This document shows, piece after piece, positions 35,605 through 46,101 of a stretch of 62,397 nt of DNA. Position 1 is the first letter of the stretch; every line of letters begins with the position of its first letter. Both the position numbers and the translations under genes were made by a program. This stretch comes from a virus: the IMG/VR virus record IMGVR_UViG_3300044640_001993, positions 1-62,397 of that record. One strand, given 5' to 3'. The notes under the pieces are model-generated. The model worked only from the letters and a program-made list of their open reading frames with translations. It was not told where the DNA came from and did not search any database.

Positions 35605-35925
35605 ATGCCTTCAGCTTTAAAAACATCCGTAGCTACAGCTACTACATCAGTCACAACTCTGTACACTTGCCCTGCTTCTACAACAAGTGTTGTAACTTTT
35701 ATTCAAGGGTGTAACAAAACATTTACGGCAAGTGATTTAACCATTAGATTTCAAAGAAGTACCGTAGATTACTGGATAATGAACGCTGTACAAGTTGACC
35801 CAGGATATCCGGTCAGCGTTATAGATGGTCAAAAATTAGTTTTACAAGCGGGAGATTTGATAAGAATCTCAGCTTCAGCAGCTTCAACAATAGATGTGAT
35901 TTTGTCAGTAACGGAGTTAACTTAA
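35605..35925 (+). CDS. Small beta-rich fibre-associated protein
   Basis: A 106-residue Thr/Ser/Val-rich protein, probably a beta sandwich, located between two fibre genes. No family recognised. It may be a fibre cap or an attachment partner. Confidence 0.55.
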   Translation: MPSALKTSVATATTSVTTLYTCPASTTSVVTFIQGCNKTFTASDLTIRFQRSTVDYWIMNAVQVDPGYPVSVIDGQKLVLQAGDLIRISASAASTIDVILSVTELT

Positions 35926-35926
35926 A

Positions 35927-36979
35927 ATGTCTAACATAAATCTACGCTCAATTATTAATTTCGCTGTTCTAAAACTTGGCAATTTAGGTTTTGGAAAGAA
36001 TGCTTTAAAAGCTAATACTACAGGATACGACAATATAGCTATTGGCGAAAACGCGCTTGCGGCAAACACGACAGGAAACAGAAATGTTATTATAGGGAGA
36101 TATGCGTCACAATCTGGTGTCTCGCTAGAGAGCTGCGTTTCTATAGGTTCATACAGTGCAGGATCTTCGCAAAGCGTAGCTATTGGCGCGGGCGCAGTTA
36201 CGCCAGCAACTAAATCGGTTGCTATAGGATATAACTCAGCAGCAGCCGGCAGTTCTGTTTCAATAGGGTGGTCGGCAGCAGCGGCGAATACCGGAGGTCA
36301 ATTCGTCGCTATTGGAGATGGAAGCCTGGGTTTGTGTACTACTGGTAATTCAAATACAGCTATAGGATATAGCTCAGGCTTATACAATGTTGACGGAAGT
36401 AGTTTCACTACCTTTAATGGGTGTACGTTTTTAGGTGCTCACACTAGAGTTTCAGGCAGTAGTCAATTACAGTTAGGAAATTCAAGTTCTTTAGTTTATT
36501 CACAACAAGCGATAAATCTACGATCTGATGTTAGAGATAAAACTGATATTAGGTCTACTGTTTTAGGTTTAGAATTTATTTCTAAACTAAGGCCTGTAGA
36601 TTATCGTTTAGATTTCAGAGAAGACTATATACTTCCCTCCCCAACCTTACCAGAAGAACCATCTTTAGAATTAGAAAGTCTACATGATTTGTGGGTATCT
36701 GAATGTGAAGCAATAAAGTTAGCACGGGAACAGGAGAATATCCAAGCTATAACTAACAAAGACGGGTCTAAAAAACGTAATAGATTTCATCACGGATTAA
36801 TAGCACAAGAAGTTAAAGAAGTTTTAGATGAGTTAGGGATTGATTTTGGAGGTTATCAAGACCATAAAATTAAAGGCGGATGTGATGTATATAGTATTGG
36901 ATACACAGAGTTAATTGCACCATTAATTAAAGCAATACAAGAGCTAAAAGCTAGAGTTGAAGCTTTAGAAGAAGTTTAA
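35927..36979 (+). CDS. Tail fibre with C-terminal S74 self-cleaving chaperone domain
   Basis: This 350-residue protein has an N-terminal series of YadA-head-like repeats (GENALAANTTGN, SVAIGYNSAAAGSSVSIG) and a C-terminal intramolecular chaperone/peptidase S74 domain: LRSDVRDKTDIRSTVLGLEFISKLRPVDYRL, later GLIAQEVKEVLDELG and IAPLIKAIQELKARVEALEEV. S74 domains trimerise the fibre and cleave themselves off using a Ser-Lys dyad; the S and K are in RSDVRDK. It is a host-binding fibre. The palindrome ACGAACTGTTCGT begins at its stop codon. Confidence 0.85.
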   Translation: MSNINLRSIINFAVLKLGNLGFGKNALKANTTGYDNIAIGENALAANTTGNRNVIIGRYASQSGVSLESCVSIGSYSAGSSQSVAIGAGAVTPATKSVAIGYNSAAAGSSVSIGWSAAAANTGGQFVAIGDGSLGLCTTGNSNTAIGYSSGLYNVDGSSFTTFNGCTFLGAHTRVSGSSQLQLGNSSSLVYSQQAINLRSDVRDKTDIRSTVLGLEFISKLRPVDYRLDFREDYILPSPTLPEEPSLELESLHDLWVSECEAIKLAREQENIQAITNKDGSKKRNRFHHGLIAQEVKEVLDELGIDFGGYQDHKIKGGCDVYSIGYTELIAPLIKAIQELKARVEALEEV

Positions 36980-37063
36980 CGAACTGTTCGTCGCCAGACT
37001 GTTTTTTCTCTTTTCTTTTTTTTACTAAATACTCCAACTTTTCCATATATTCATCCTCACAGT

Positions 37064-37079
37064 TAAGTTGGGTTTAGTT
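37064..37079 (+). promoter_or_regulatory. Candidate late promoter motif before the sheath gene
   Basis: TAAGTTGGGTTTAGTT lies 60 bases upstream of the sheath ATG in a 144-base gap. It is the reference copy for the motif seen upstream of the giant gene, the fibre and the 53127 gene. Confidence 0.5.
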
Positions 37080-37123
37080 GAAGTATTACATTTACATCCT
37101 TTAAAACTTATAGACCAACTTTT

Positions 37124-40100
37124 ATGACAGATTTAGCTTATCCGCATATAGCTTTTAATGATTCTATTGTAGGACCAGTGCCAGAGATTAAGCCTTGGAG
37201 GGATGGTATCGGCGTGGCTGGTACTTTTGGTAGAGGTAGCGAAGTTCCTAACGTTATAGGTTCTATCCAAGAGTTTGCCAGCATCTACGGTATTGACTCA
37301 ACTCCCGGCTCACTGTTTGTCCAACAAGCAATGGCTAATGGTATCACAAACTTTACTATCTGCCGAGCTTCGGCTGCTTCTAACCCAGCTACCACTAAGC
37401 TAACTTTCTCTTCTGGAAATGCTGCAGTTTATCCTCAATTAGGATACACAGTCTCAGGAAACAGTTTGATTCCTAATGCTGAAAGAACTACAGGCTTTAA
37501 ATTAGGCTTTAACTTTATTGGTGATGCCCTGCCTGTTAACTCTCTTTATTCTGAAGTTACTACCAAGAAAGCTTTACTAAACCACCCTACTTTTAATGGT
37601 CAAGGTCGCTTTAACTTTTTTGTAACTAAAGCTGTTGAAGGTAATAGTACCGCTGGAGTTTTACATAATACTTCCCTTTCTTTAGAAGTAGATTTTTTAC
37701 TCTCTTCTATTACTGGTTATCAAGTAGCTCTTGTTAAAAAGAACGCTGCAAACTTATCTAACATTAGAGAGTTTTTACAGCCGGGATATAGTCTTACTAC
37801 AGGTGGGACTATAGCTACTGGTACGGCAACTGGTACAGCAGCTACTGGGACTAGTGCTACTCTAACTAATTCAGCTGCTACGTGGGCAGTTAACTCTCTT
37901 AAAGATTTAACTATTAACCTAACAGTTGGAACTAATGCTGTTCAAACAAGAACTATTATCTCCAACACCTCAACAGAATTGGTTGTTAGTGCAAATTGGA
38001 CTAATAATCCTGCGGCTGGTTCAGCTTTTACTATCACAAGAACAACCGAAGCTGGAACTGACAAACTATTACTTGCTAGTGAGTTAATAGATATATCTAA
38101 TACGCACTACGGTTTACTAGTTAAAGCTGACCAACGGCACACAAACACTATTAAAGGTTCTGTAAGACAATCTACTGTCCTACAGGCTGCTGGCTTGGCT
38201 AAACTCCACGTTGATAAGTTGGTAGGTGGTAACGCACCCCTTTCTCCTTACGTTAATCCAGGCTTTTTAAGAACTCTGAACCTTCTTATTAATGGGAAGG
38301 TTTACACTCAATCTGCTAATCCATTATTAGTCAATGATGTCCAAGAAACCATAACCTTAGTTAATGTAGATGGTAGCAGCGACGACATTGCTATAGGCGA
38401 TGAGTCTTACTCAACATCTGGCGCATTTGTCACTACAGAAGGTGGTGGCTATGCCTTTAACGAGCTTGGTGGAAGAATTTCTATTGAAACTATCTCTAAT
38501 CCTATTAGTGGAGATTCAACAACTGGCTACAAGTTCTCACTTAATGAAGAACTACCTGCTTTAAACTCTGACACTGTAGTAGAGTTCTTACCTTCTGTCT
38601 TATCCACAGGTGCTAACCAGATTACTCTTCAAGGTTTACTAAGACCAGAAGACATAGTAGCTAGTAGCGCAGGCTATAGTGTTTCTATTGAAGGAAAATC
38701 ATATACAGTAACATCCGCAACTGCGATTACTGAGACAGCCACCCCTAATACTATTGGTAGAGTAACTTTAACTGTTGCAGAAACAGTACCAACATCACTA
38801 GTTGGTAAAACAGCTATTCTTCTTAAAAAGACATCTGATTACTACCAAGTAAAGTTTCCTTCTAAAGCTCAGTATGTAATTGGCTATAACTTTGATAGTC
38901 AAAGCAACTCTTCTTTTGGTAGCGACTATTACTCTTTAAATGAGCCCTACACTGACGGATACGGCGAGTACAGCCTTGATAGTTACTTCTTGCTGAATGA
39001 AAGCTCAGGTGGTGTTTATAGACCTTTCTATTACCAAGAGGTTTCTAACGGTCTTGTTGACTCTACTACCCCTAGCTTCCTGACAGAGCAAAGCTTTGGT
39101 CTGGAAATTCTCTGGGGTAAGCTGAACACTAATACTTTACCTTTGGAAACTGGCGGGCAGTTTAACGTACCTTTTGCTAAGACTTCAGTTTTAGTAGGTG
39201 CTGAAACTGCCGCAGGTGAAGATGCTTACGCAGATGGCACTACTCTGGTAGAAGTTATTCAAGATTTAGAAACAGCTATTAGAACCGACTCTACTGCTTC
39301 TTCTTTAATTGAAACTATTACTTTAGACGATGTATCCTTCAGTCCAAGCATTACTTTAACCTCTAGCCACAGCGGTGAGAAGTCCAACAGAATTGCCTGG
39401 AACCTCACTAGATACACAACTGGCATGGTCAGCGACGTTTACCTCAAAGGCTCTTCTGACTCTTTTGAGACTGACACATATCTAACTGACGGCTACGATG
39501 GTGCTAGTTTTGCTTTCAGGGACTTGTATGCTCCAGATGGTACTTTACTTTGGAAGATTATCGCTCTAACTCCTGGAGTTCACGGTAATAACTTAAGATG
39601 CACTATTAGCAATCAGAGAGTTAACCAAAAATATGGAGCTTTCCAGCTTGATGTTTTAGACCTAAACACTAGAGTCAACACAGGAGAAACCAAGAAGAGC
39701 TTTGTTGTAGATACAAGTAACATTGACTCTACTACAGGTCGTTCTCTGACTTTTCTATCTGGTAGTAATGTTCAAGCTTACTTCATGCCAGCTGTTAAAG
39801 CTGCTGCTGCTGGTAAGACTTTAGATATTGGCGATAGAGTTTATCGTTTGACACCTCAGCGTTTAGCCCCTCCTTTACAAGCAATATCCTCAACTTTTAA
39901 CACTGGTTTGACAGCTTTCTCTCAACAAGGTATTACAGCTCTTCAGAACTTTAACCTTGCTGGAGGTAGTGATAACAGCTCTTCATTAACCAATGCCACT
40001 GCTGGAAAGGTTAATGGTTTAATCAAAGCTATTGAAAGACTTGAGTCCTACAACATTGCTGTACTAGCTTTACCCGGCATATCTTACGGAGACCCTACTT

Positions 40101-40867
40101 ATCAGACTGTATTTGACGCTGCTAAGGCTAGTGTCGAACGTTCTACTGCTGAGAGTGGTTTACGCTCTGCAATCTTTGAACTTCCTGCTGATATTTCACC
40201 AGAGAAGGCTCAACTGCTTGCTGATGAGTTGGATAGTGAAAGAGTAGTCTTAGTTGCTGGTAGACAGTTAATGCGCTCCAGAAACAATCAGCTAGTTCCT
40301 AATGTGGGTTCTAGTGGTAGTTACGCTGGTTATGACCTTTCCCGCGCTCCTCACATCTCACCCGCGGCTTCTTTTGGTGACAGTTTAGTACAAGCTGTTT
40401 CTAGTGTTGATACTTTGGTTAAGTCCAGCTATCTAGATAAGATGGCGCGGGCTGGAGTAGAAGTATTAGTTTACGACGCGAACATAGGTGGCTTTAGATT
40501 CTCTAATGGTCTGACCACAAGCCGTAATGGTATTAAACGCTACCGCTCTGTTACTAGAATCCTTGACCAAGTTAAGTCTGACTTGTACCTCTACTTGCAG
40601 TGGGTTCGTTCTAGACCTAATACTGCTGCTTTACAAAGTGAAGCCGCAACTGCCTGTGATGCTTACTTGTACTCAAGGTTAAGAAGCGGCTGGTTTACTC
40701 GCTTAGATAACACTATCTGTAACGCTAGTAACAACTCTCAAAAAGACCAAGCTGAAGGAAGATTAAACATCCGTATCCGTTTAACTCCATCCTTCCCCGC
40801 AGACAAGATTTTAGTTGATACCATCCTGGACTTGACTGAAGACTTTAGTTTGCAAACCGCTGTATAG
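37124..40867 (+). CDS. Tail sheath protein, enlarged
   Basis: A 1247-residue protein. The N-terminus (GPVPEIKPWRDGIGVAGTFGRGSEVPNVIGSIQEFASIYG) and C-terminus (GFRFSNGLTTSRNGIKRYRSVTRILDQVKSDLYLYLQWVRSRPN, IRLTPSFPADKILVDTILDLTEDF) match contractile tail sheath proteins. Typical sheaths have 400-700 residues; here roughly 500-600 extra residues of beta-rich, Thr/Ser-rich sequence lie between the two conserved ends. The sheath contracts to drive the tube through the envelope, and the insert may decorate the outer surface. The tube gene follows after 11 bases. Confidence 0.88.
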   Translation: MTDLAYPHIAFNDSIVGPVPEIKPWRDGIGVAGTFGRGSEVPNVIGSIQEFASIYGIDSTPGSLFVQQAMANGITNFTICRASAASNPATTKLTFSSGNAAVYPQLGYTVSGNSLIPNAERTTGFKLGFNFIGDALPVNSLYSEVTTKKALLNHPTFNGQGRFNFFVTKAVEGNSTAGVLHNTSLSLEVDFLLSSITGYQVALVKKNAANLSNIREFLQPGYSLTTGGTIATGTATGTAATGTSATLTNSAATWAVNSLKDLTINLTVGTNAVQTRTIISNTSTELVVSANWTNNPAAGSAFTITRTTEAGTDKLLLASELIDISNTHYGLLVKADQRHTNTIKGSVRQSTVLQAAGLAKLHVDKLVGGNAPLSPYVNPGFLRTLNLLINGKVYTQSANPLLVNDVQETITLVNVDGSSDDIAIGDESYSTSGAFVTTEGGGYAFNELGGRISIETISNPISGDSTTGYKFSLNEELPALNSDTVVEFLPSVLSTGANQITLQGLLRPEDIVASSAGYSVSIEGKSYTVTSATAITETATPNTIGRVTLTVAETVPTSLVGKTAILLKKTSDYYQVKFPSKAQYVIGYNFDSQSNSSFGSDYYSLNEPYTDGYGEYSLDSYFLLNESSGGVYRPFYYQEVSNGLVDSTTPSFLTEQSFGLEILWGKLNTNTLPLETGGQFNVPFAKTSVLVGAETAAGEDAYADGTTLVEVIQDLETAIRTDSTASSLIETITLDDVSFSPSITLTSSHSGEKSNRIAWNLTRYTTGMVSDVYLKGSSDSFETDTYLTDGYDGASFAFRDLYAPDGTLLWKIIALTPGVHGNNLRCTISNQRVNQKYGAFQLDVLDLNTRVNTGETKKSFVVDTSNIDSTTGRSLTFLSGSNVQAYFMPAVKAAAAGKTLDIGDRVYRLTPQRLAPPLQAISSTFNTGLTAFSQQGITALQNFNLAGGSDNSSSLTNATAGKVNGLIKAIERLESYNIAVLALPGISYGDPTYQTVFDAAKASVERSTAESGLRSAIFELPADISPEKAQLLADELDSERVVLVAGRQLMRSRNNQLVPNVGSSGSYAGYDLSRAPHISPAASFGDSLVQAVSSVDTLVKSSYLDKMARAGVEVLVYDANIGGFRFSNGLTTSRNGIKRYRSVTRILDQVKSDLYLYLQWVRSRPNTAALQSEAATACDAYLYSRLRSGWFTRLDNTICNASNNSQKDQAEGRLNIRIRLTPSFPADKILVDTILDLTEDFSLQTAV

Positions 40868-40878
40868 GAGAAATAATT

Positions 40879-41553
40879 ATGAGTGTAGCTCAAAATAGAA
40901 TTGTCGCAAACAACGCAGGTGTAGACCCTTTACAGGGGTTTCATACTACTGTTTATGTGAACGACCAAGCAACAGGTCAGCCAGTCCTTGCTGGTGGCTT
41001 TACAAGCTTCCAAAAGACTATGAGGAACGCTACCGAGCCTTATATGCCTTTTGGGCGTAAGACTCCCCGCCTATTAGATGGTGAGTTCCAATACGGTTGG
41101 GTTTTGGAGCGGGGGATGCTGGATATCAGAGTTATGCAAGAGGTGTTTGGGTTTGACAATATGGGGGCTGAATTTAAAGCTGACCCTACCCCTCGCTTTA
41201 TCATTACTGTTGAGTTCAACGCTCCAGAACTTCATACAGCTCCCGCTTATTATGGGGGAGTTGAACAAAAGTCTAAAGGGACTCTTATAGCTCCTGATGG
41301 ACAACGCAGTGCTTTAGGTAAGTACCAACTCTTATTTGCAAAAGTTGACTCTGTGACTACAGGTGCTATGTCTGGTCGTAACGTGGTAGCAACTAGAATT
41401 GAAGGTCTTTGTGAAGCTATTAAGTTTGTACCTAGCACTGAAATTCAGTCATCAGGTCGCACTGGTAGAGCTGTACGGCCTCTGTATGAGGGCAAGCCTA
41501 ATCTTACTAATGTTAAGATTGGAGGAGCCGACAGAAACTATCTATTTGGTTAA
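40879..41553 (+). CDS. Putative tail tube protein
   Basis: A 224-residue beta-rich protein encoded immediately after the sheath, the standard position of the tube gene. It begins DPLQGFHTTVYVND and has a long segment with alternating strands. No clear family signature beyond position and size. The gene is followed by a strong intrinsic terminator, so sheath and tube form one unit of highly expressed tail genes. Confidence 0.65.
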   Translation: MSVAQNRIVANNAGVDPLQGFHTTVYVNDQATGQPVLAGGFTSFQKTMRNATEPYMPFGRKTPRLLDGEFQYGWVLERGMLDIRVMQEVFGFDNMGAEFKADPTPRFIITVEFNAPELHTAPAYYGGVEQKSKGTLIAPDGQRSALGKYQLLFAKVDSVTTGAMSGRNVVATRIEGLCEAIKFVPSTEIQSSGRTGRAVRPLYEGKPNLTNVKIGGADRNYLFG

Positions 41554-41581
41554 TTTATTTAGACAGTAAGCTAGATACAAT

Positions 41582-41619
41582 AAAGAGAGTAGCTTTTGCG
41601 CTACTCTCTTTATTTTTTT
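41582..41619 (+). terminator. Intrinsic terminator after the tube gene
   Basis: AAAGAGAGTAGC and GCTACTCTCTTT flank a 6-base loop and are followed by ATTTTTTTATAG, a textbook terminator separating sheath/tube from the hub/baseplate genes. Confidence 0.9.
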
Positions 41620-41630
41620 ATAGGTGTTTA

Positions 41631-43697
41631 ATGGTAGTTTTACAAGCTAATTTTCCTGGTCAAAATGGTCAAGAGTGGATTCTAGGCGATCGCTGTCATC
41701 AACAGTCTGATGGTCAAGTTCCTGTATGTGTAGTAACTGACTTAAAAGGAAAAGCCCTTTTATCTTCTCAAGCTACAGAGGGGTCAAGGTGGATGATTAC
41801 TAGAGCCAGAGTTAGTATCACAAGGTTCTGGTCAGCGTCTACCGCATTTATAAAATGTGCCTGCGAACTAACTGACCCAACAGAACCTTTACCTCCTCTG
41901 ACTTTTATAGAACCATATAGACCTTCCCTTACTGACACTAACTTCCCAAATGACGATGATGACCCAGCAGATTTAGCTGGTAAAAGCGGACGAAACGAGA
42001 AATACCCATTAGGGCAGATGGACGAGATTTGTGTTTATATGGGTTATAAAGACCAATTGGACGAGGTTATTAGCGCTGAAGACTTAGGTTCTAGGCTTTT
42101 AAGGGTATTTGTTGGCAGTATAGATTTTGTGATAGAAGCTTTTTCCACTAATGATGGAGCTAGTTATTCTATCAATTGTAGGGATAGAATGAAGTATTTG
42201 ATGGACTCTGTTGCTTCATTTAACGGGGCGGAGAGCGAGAGGATATTTAGTGATGTGTCCACAAACTTAGACAATAAGCTAAGTAGAAAAGACGTAATAC
42301 TAGCGATCGCCCGTCGGGCAGTAGGCGACTTAAGAGGCTCTGCGGAGTGTGGGATAGTTAACTGCGGTGCTTATATCAGAGATTCTCTACAATCTCAAGC
42401 TACAGGCAACACGGCGGGTTACGATGCTTTCAGAAACTATAAACCACCAAGCCAACAAAAAATAACTCAAAAAGTAATAAAGACAAAAGACGGACTTGAA
42501 GAGGAAGTAACAGAGGAAGTATACTTCCTAGGTGGACAAACAACAAATGATTTAGCGCAGGTTTCTGTCTTTCCAAAGTTTCATATTATTACGGGAAGAA
42601 TGCCTTACTCTAATGGCTCTGATTTACAAGATAACTTTGTGGTTACAGAGCGCGTTCCTCTTGAGTATATAAAACAGATGTCAACCTTAGAGCCAGTTAT
42701 GAGCGAGGTCTTTGTAGACCATAGAACTGGAGATTTTTGGTATTGTCCTAGAGGTACTGATTCTACTGGACTAAGTGACTCTAAGAGGATGTACAGAACT
42801 TACTTTAATAGAATATGTCCAGACGGAGTGTCTCGCTTATATTCTTCTATAGCCAGTAGTACAAGTAATGATAATAGTGATAACAAAGAAATTGGAGTTA
42901 CTGCTGACAACAACACGCCTAATGAAGCCCATCCTTGTCAAATGCTGATTCTTTATAGGGAAGAGCAGTCTACTCTCAATTGGCGGTCTAACATTATTGT
43001 TTCTAAGTCCAATGGAGACCCTTCTGGAGAGGCAATGACTTTGCATCTGAGAGTCCGCCCTCCTAAGCTTGAAGGTAGAGCTTTTCCTTGTACTTACTAT
43101 AATCTTGCTGATCCGTCTATATCTTCTTCTGCTGAAATGGTAGCAGTAGCTTTAGCTCATGCTAGAAATGTTGGTAAGGAAGTTAGGTCAGCTACAGCTC
43201 ATTTAATAGGAGATCCGAGTTTAACTCCAGGAGAAGCTATCCAAATATTAGGAAGCGTACCTAAGAATACTGTGCGTCCGACAACTCATGAAGAGATGTT
43301 AGCTAATGCTATTACAGATAGAGACAACTTTACAACTTACTACACAGATTATGAAAAGCTTGCGATTGAGCTTAATCAGCAGATAGAGTCTTCTACCACC
43401 ACAAATGCCAAGCCTGTTGAGGTGGGTAAAGGTCACGTTCAATTAGAGAATGGTAAGACGACTATGACACCTTCTAATTCTGGGGGTAGCAATACACAGA
43501 GTATGTGCAATATTAATCCTGCGGCTGCTGCGGCTACTACAGCTACTACACCACAAGAAGCTGAAGAGCCTAACAATCAAAAGATAACTTTTAGAGAAGA
43601 CCCTTCAACTATCTGGAGATTAGATGGGTTAATTCATAGATTTAATGACGGTAAGCTTGGATTTTATACAGAAGTAGCTCTTATAACCCCTTTTTAA
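41631..43697 (+). CDS. Putative baseplate hub protein, gp27/gpD-like
   Basis: A 688-residue protein encoded directly before an OB-fold spike protein. The region LLRVFVGSIDFVIEAFSTNDGASYSINCRDRMKYLMDSVASFNG resembles the tube-like domain of hub proteins (T4 gp27, P2 gpD), which bridges tube and spike. Long insertions (Gln/Thr-rich around residues 220-280) and an Ala/Thr-rich C-terminal stretch are unusual. It starts 12 bases after the terminator. Confidence 0.6.
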   Translation: MVVLQANFPGQNGQEWILGDRCHQQSDGQVPVCVVTDLKGKALLSSQATEGSRWMITRARVSITRFWSASTAFIKCACELTDPTEPLPPLTFIEPYRPSLTDTNFPNDDDDPADLAGKSGRNEKYPLGQMDEICVYMGYKDQLDEVISAEDLGSRLLRVFVGSIDFVIEAFSTNDGASYSINCRDRMKYLMDSVASFNGAESERIFSDVSTNLDNKLSRKDVILAIARRAVGDLRGSAECGIVNCGAYIRDSLQSQATGNTAGYDAFRNYKPPSQQKITQKVIKTKDGLEEEVTEEVYFLGGQTTNDLAQVSVFPKFHIITGRMPYSNGSDLQDNFVVTERVPLEYIKQMSTLEPVMSEVFVDHRTGDFWYCPRGTDSTGLSDSKRMYRTYFNRICPDGVSRLYSSIASSTSNDNSDNKEIGVTADNNTPNEAHPCQMLILYREEQSTLNWRSNIIVSKSNGDPSGEAMTLHLRVRPPKLEGRAFPCTYYNLADPSISSSAEMVAVALAHARNVGKEVRSATAHLIGDPSLTPGEAIQILGSVPKNTVRPTTHEEMLANAITDRDNFTTYYTDYEKLAIELNQQIESSTTTNAKPVEVGKGHVQLENGKTTMTPSNSGGSNTQSMCNINPAAAAATTATTPQEAEEPNNQKITFREDPSTIWRLDGLIHRFNDGKLGFYTEVALITPF

Positions 43698-43700
43698 TAT

Positions 43701-45485
43701 ATGAGTATATCAGACCACCATCGCCCCAGTCCCGGACAGATAAACGCTTACTACAATCCTTCTCATAACCTTCTTCATGAAGGTGTAGTGCAATCTGTTA
43801 CGGTTCTAGACAGACTGGAAGGAACAGTAGTAGTGTTCCTACCTTTAACAAGAACCTACGTTAGAGCTACAGTCCAAGCAGGATTTAAAAGCGTTAATAA
43901 CATAGGAACTTCCAATCCTCTAGTTCCTGGGGACAAAGTGTTAGTTATGCACTTAAGTGGAAATGGAAGCCAAGCTACTATAATAGGTTATTCTTCTTGG
44001 AGGTCTAAACTACCAAATTACCTTAATAGGCAAGATAGACCTATTCCTTTGCCTAATACACTACTTGCAGGAGGTCTAGCAGGAGCAACTATACCTGAAT
44101 GGTTACAGTCTGGCGGCGCAGCTCAATGTCAAGTCTATCCTTTAATTACCCCCTCTACGGGAGGACTCACAAGCACTAAACCCGGAGCCTATGACTTATT
44201 TACCATTACTGGAGACAGAAAAGAGTTTACTCTTGGGGTTAAAAGTACGTTTAACACACAGGAAGTAAAGACAGTTTTATCTGACACTCGTAATGTTAGT
44301 GAAAGTTTAGTATCTAAGAACTTGATTGCTACGCAAGCGTTAAATGAGATGGAGCGTTGGTGTACTTTACCAAGAGTTAGCTTTAATGCCGACAAGTTTG
44401 ATTGGGTTGGTGAAGCTCCGGCTGTTGCCGCACGAGAGGACAGACAAAAGCTAAATATAGAGTATTTAGGATTTCTTCACGAGTACCGTGACGAACAGTT
44501 CGATGCAATGGAAGAGCAGTTAGCTGAGTATGACAAGGTTCTTGACTGTCTAGAAGATGCTGCAAAAGAGGTGCAGAAAAAGTCTAGAAGTCTTTTAGAC
44601 AAGATACTCCCTGAGTTAATAGAGGCTGGGACTTCTCTGGCTTTAGATGCTCTTAATGACAAGCTACCCTCTGACTGGCAAGTAGGTCTAGACGTTTCTG
44701 TTAATGATAATAATCAAACAGTAGTAAAAAGTGTGAAAGTAGGAGATCTAACTTATAACTCTGAAAGTTCAACAGTAACAGTAAATGGTAGATTATTTAA
44801 TTTAGCTATTGATACAGCATTATCAAAAGTTAATAAGGTTCTGCCAAAATTCCTTCAAGTTACCTCTTCTGAGTTAGGTATTGTAGTCGGAGAGTTAGTT
44901 ATTCCTACAGCTAATTTAGACCTTGAAGAAGATCAAGAGTTTCCTGTAAAGGAGGACGTAGTTTTCCTAAACAAGAAAGGTACAGCCTACTTAACTGTGG
45001 CTGGAAACAAATTTAGTTTAGGGGGTGTTCAAGACTTGTTAGAGGCTAAGTTAGGTGCTGAGTCTACCTCTCAACTAAATGAAATTCTTCCAGACGAGCT
45101 ACAGGTTTCTTACTCTAAGGATTTAGACGGACATAGAAATGTAGAGATAGGCCCAGTCTCTATTCTTACTGAAGGACCAAAAGTAGGTTTGACAATTGAT
45201 AGAGTAAAAGCAAATAGTATTCTAGAAAAGGCTCCAGACAAGTTATTTAATCAAATGGGTGCTCCTGGAGGTTCTTTGGCAAGAATGCTATGGAAGCCAG
45301 CAGCGAGTAAGATTATCACAGCTTTACTTGGTAAGAGTAAAGAGCAGAAGAAAGCAGACCAAGACGCTCTGATAGCAAAGCTAAAAGCTAGTATTTCTAA
45401 GAAAGAAGACCCTTGTGGAATAGGGTCAGAGTCTTCTATTCCTACAACAACTATTCAAGTTCCAACACACAACACACAAACATGA
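43701..45485 (+). CDS. Baseplate spike protein with OB-fold (gp5/VgrG-like)
   Basis: A 594-residue protein. The N-terminal 110 residues look like an OB-fold of gp5/VgrG/gpV type (VVQSVTVLDRLEGTVVVFLP...LVPGDKVLVMHLSGNGSQATIIGY). The rest is helical with a beta-rich centre and a basic Lys-rich C-terminus. It should sit on the hub and carry the PAAR tip or another spike. It carries one variant of the ACGAACAGTTCG palindrome (44491-44503) in its coding sequence, and its stop overlaps the next start (ATGA). Confidence 0.6.
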   Translation: MSISDHHRPSPGQINAYYNPSHNLLHEGVVQSVTVLDRLEGTVVVFLPLTRTYVRATVQAGFKSVNNIGTSNPLVPGDKVLVMHLSGNGSQATIIGYSSWRSKLPNYLNRQDRPIPLPNTLLAGGLAGATIPEWLQSGGAAQCQVYPLITPSTGGLTSTKPGAYDLFTITGDRKEFTLGVKSTFNTQEVKTVLSDTRNVSESLVSKNLIATQALNEMERWCTLPRVSFNADKFDWVGEAPAVAAREDRQKLNIEYLGFLHEYRDEQFDAMEEQLAEYDKVLDCLEDAAKEVQKKSRSLLDKILPELIEAGTSLALDALNDKLPSDWQVGLDVSVNDNNQTVVKSVKVGDLTYNSESSTVTVNGRLFNLAIDTALSKVNKVLPKFLQVTSSELGIVVGELVIPTANLDLEEDQEFPVKEDVVFLNKKGTAYLTVAGNKFSLGGVQDLLEAKLGAESTSQLNEILPDELQVSYSKDLDGHRNVEIGPVSILTEGPKVGLTIDRVKANSILEKAPDKLFNQMGAPGGSLARMLWKPAASKIITALLGKSKEQKKADQDALIAKLKASISKKEDPCGIGSESSIPTTTIQVPTHNTQT

Positions 45486-46099
45486 GAAAAGCCTACACAA
45501 GCCGAATTACAAAACCTCCAAGATTAGTTACAGTTGAGAATCTCTCTAGCTTTCTCACCTTTTATGGTATAGATAACTCCTTAGATTTAGTAGATAGTTT
45601 AAAGACACTGTTAGACAGCAGCAGTCTATATAGTTTAATAGAAGTAATTCTTCAAGTTACCATTCAGTCAGAAGTGACTATAGCTCTTTTAGCTATTGAA
45701 AAAGTAGTTAGAAATTCTACTTTTAGTAGACAAGGCTTTCTACAAACAACTTATACTGTCTTAGAGACTTCTTTATTAGATATTTTAGAAATAGTTAAAG
45801 ACCAAGCAACATTAACCGACTTTTTGACTAATTATCTAGGTCTAGAAAGTTTTAGCATTGCAGAGTTTTATTCTAACCCTTACTCTCTAATTGACTGGGT
45901 TGGGGAGCAAGATGTTTTGTATACTTCTACTCTTAACTACCTGAAGCAGTTAGACTTGTTTAACTTTTTTATAGAACTTATTAAGATAAAGTCTTTTATC
46001 AATCTTTCAGAACACTTACGCTCGGTTAATCTGTTGGAGGTTAATCTTAAAAGTGAGTTGTACAAAAACGTATTAGGGGCTTTTCCTCTACAGTATTAA
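45482..46099 (+). CDS. Hypothetical helical tail protein
   Basis: A 205-residue, Leu/Ser/Thr-rich, strongly helical protein with no recognised family. The ATG overlaps the previous stop, giving translational coupling with the spike gene. Related in composition to the next protein. Baseplate component by context. Confidence 0.6.
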   Translation: MRKAYTSRITKPPRLVTVENLSSFLTFYGIDNSLDLVDSLKTLLDSSSLYSLIEVILQVTIQSEVTIALLAIEKVVRNSTFSRQGFLQTTYTVLETSLLDILEIVKDQATLTDFLTNYLGLESFSIAEFYSNPYSLIDWVGEQDVLYTSTLNYLKQLDLFNFFIELIKIKSFINLSEHLRSVNLLEVNLKSELYKNVLGAFPLQY

Positions 46100-46101
46100 C
46101 T

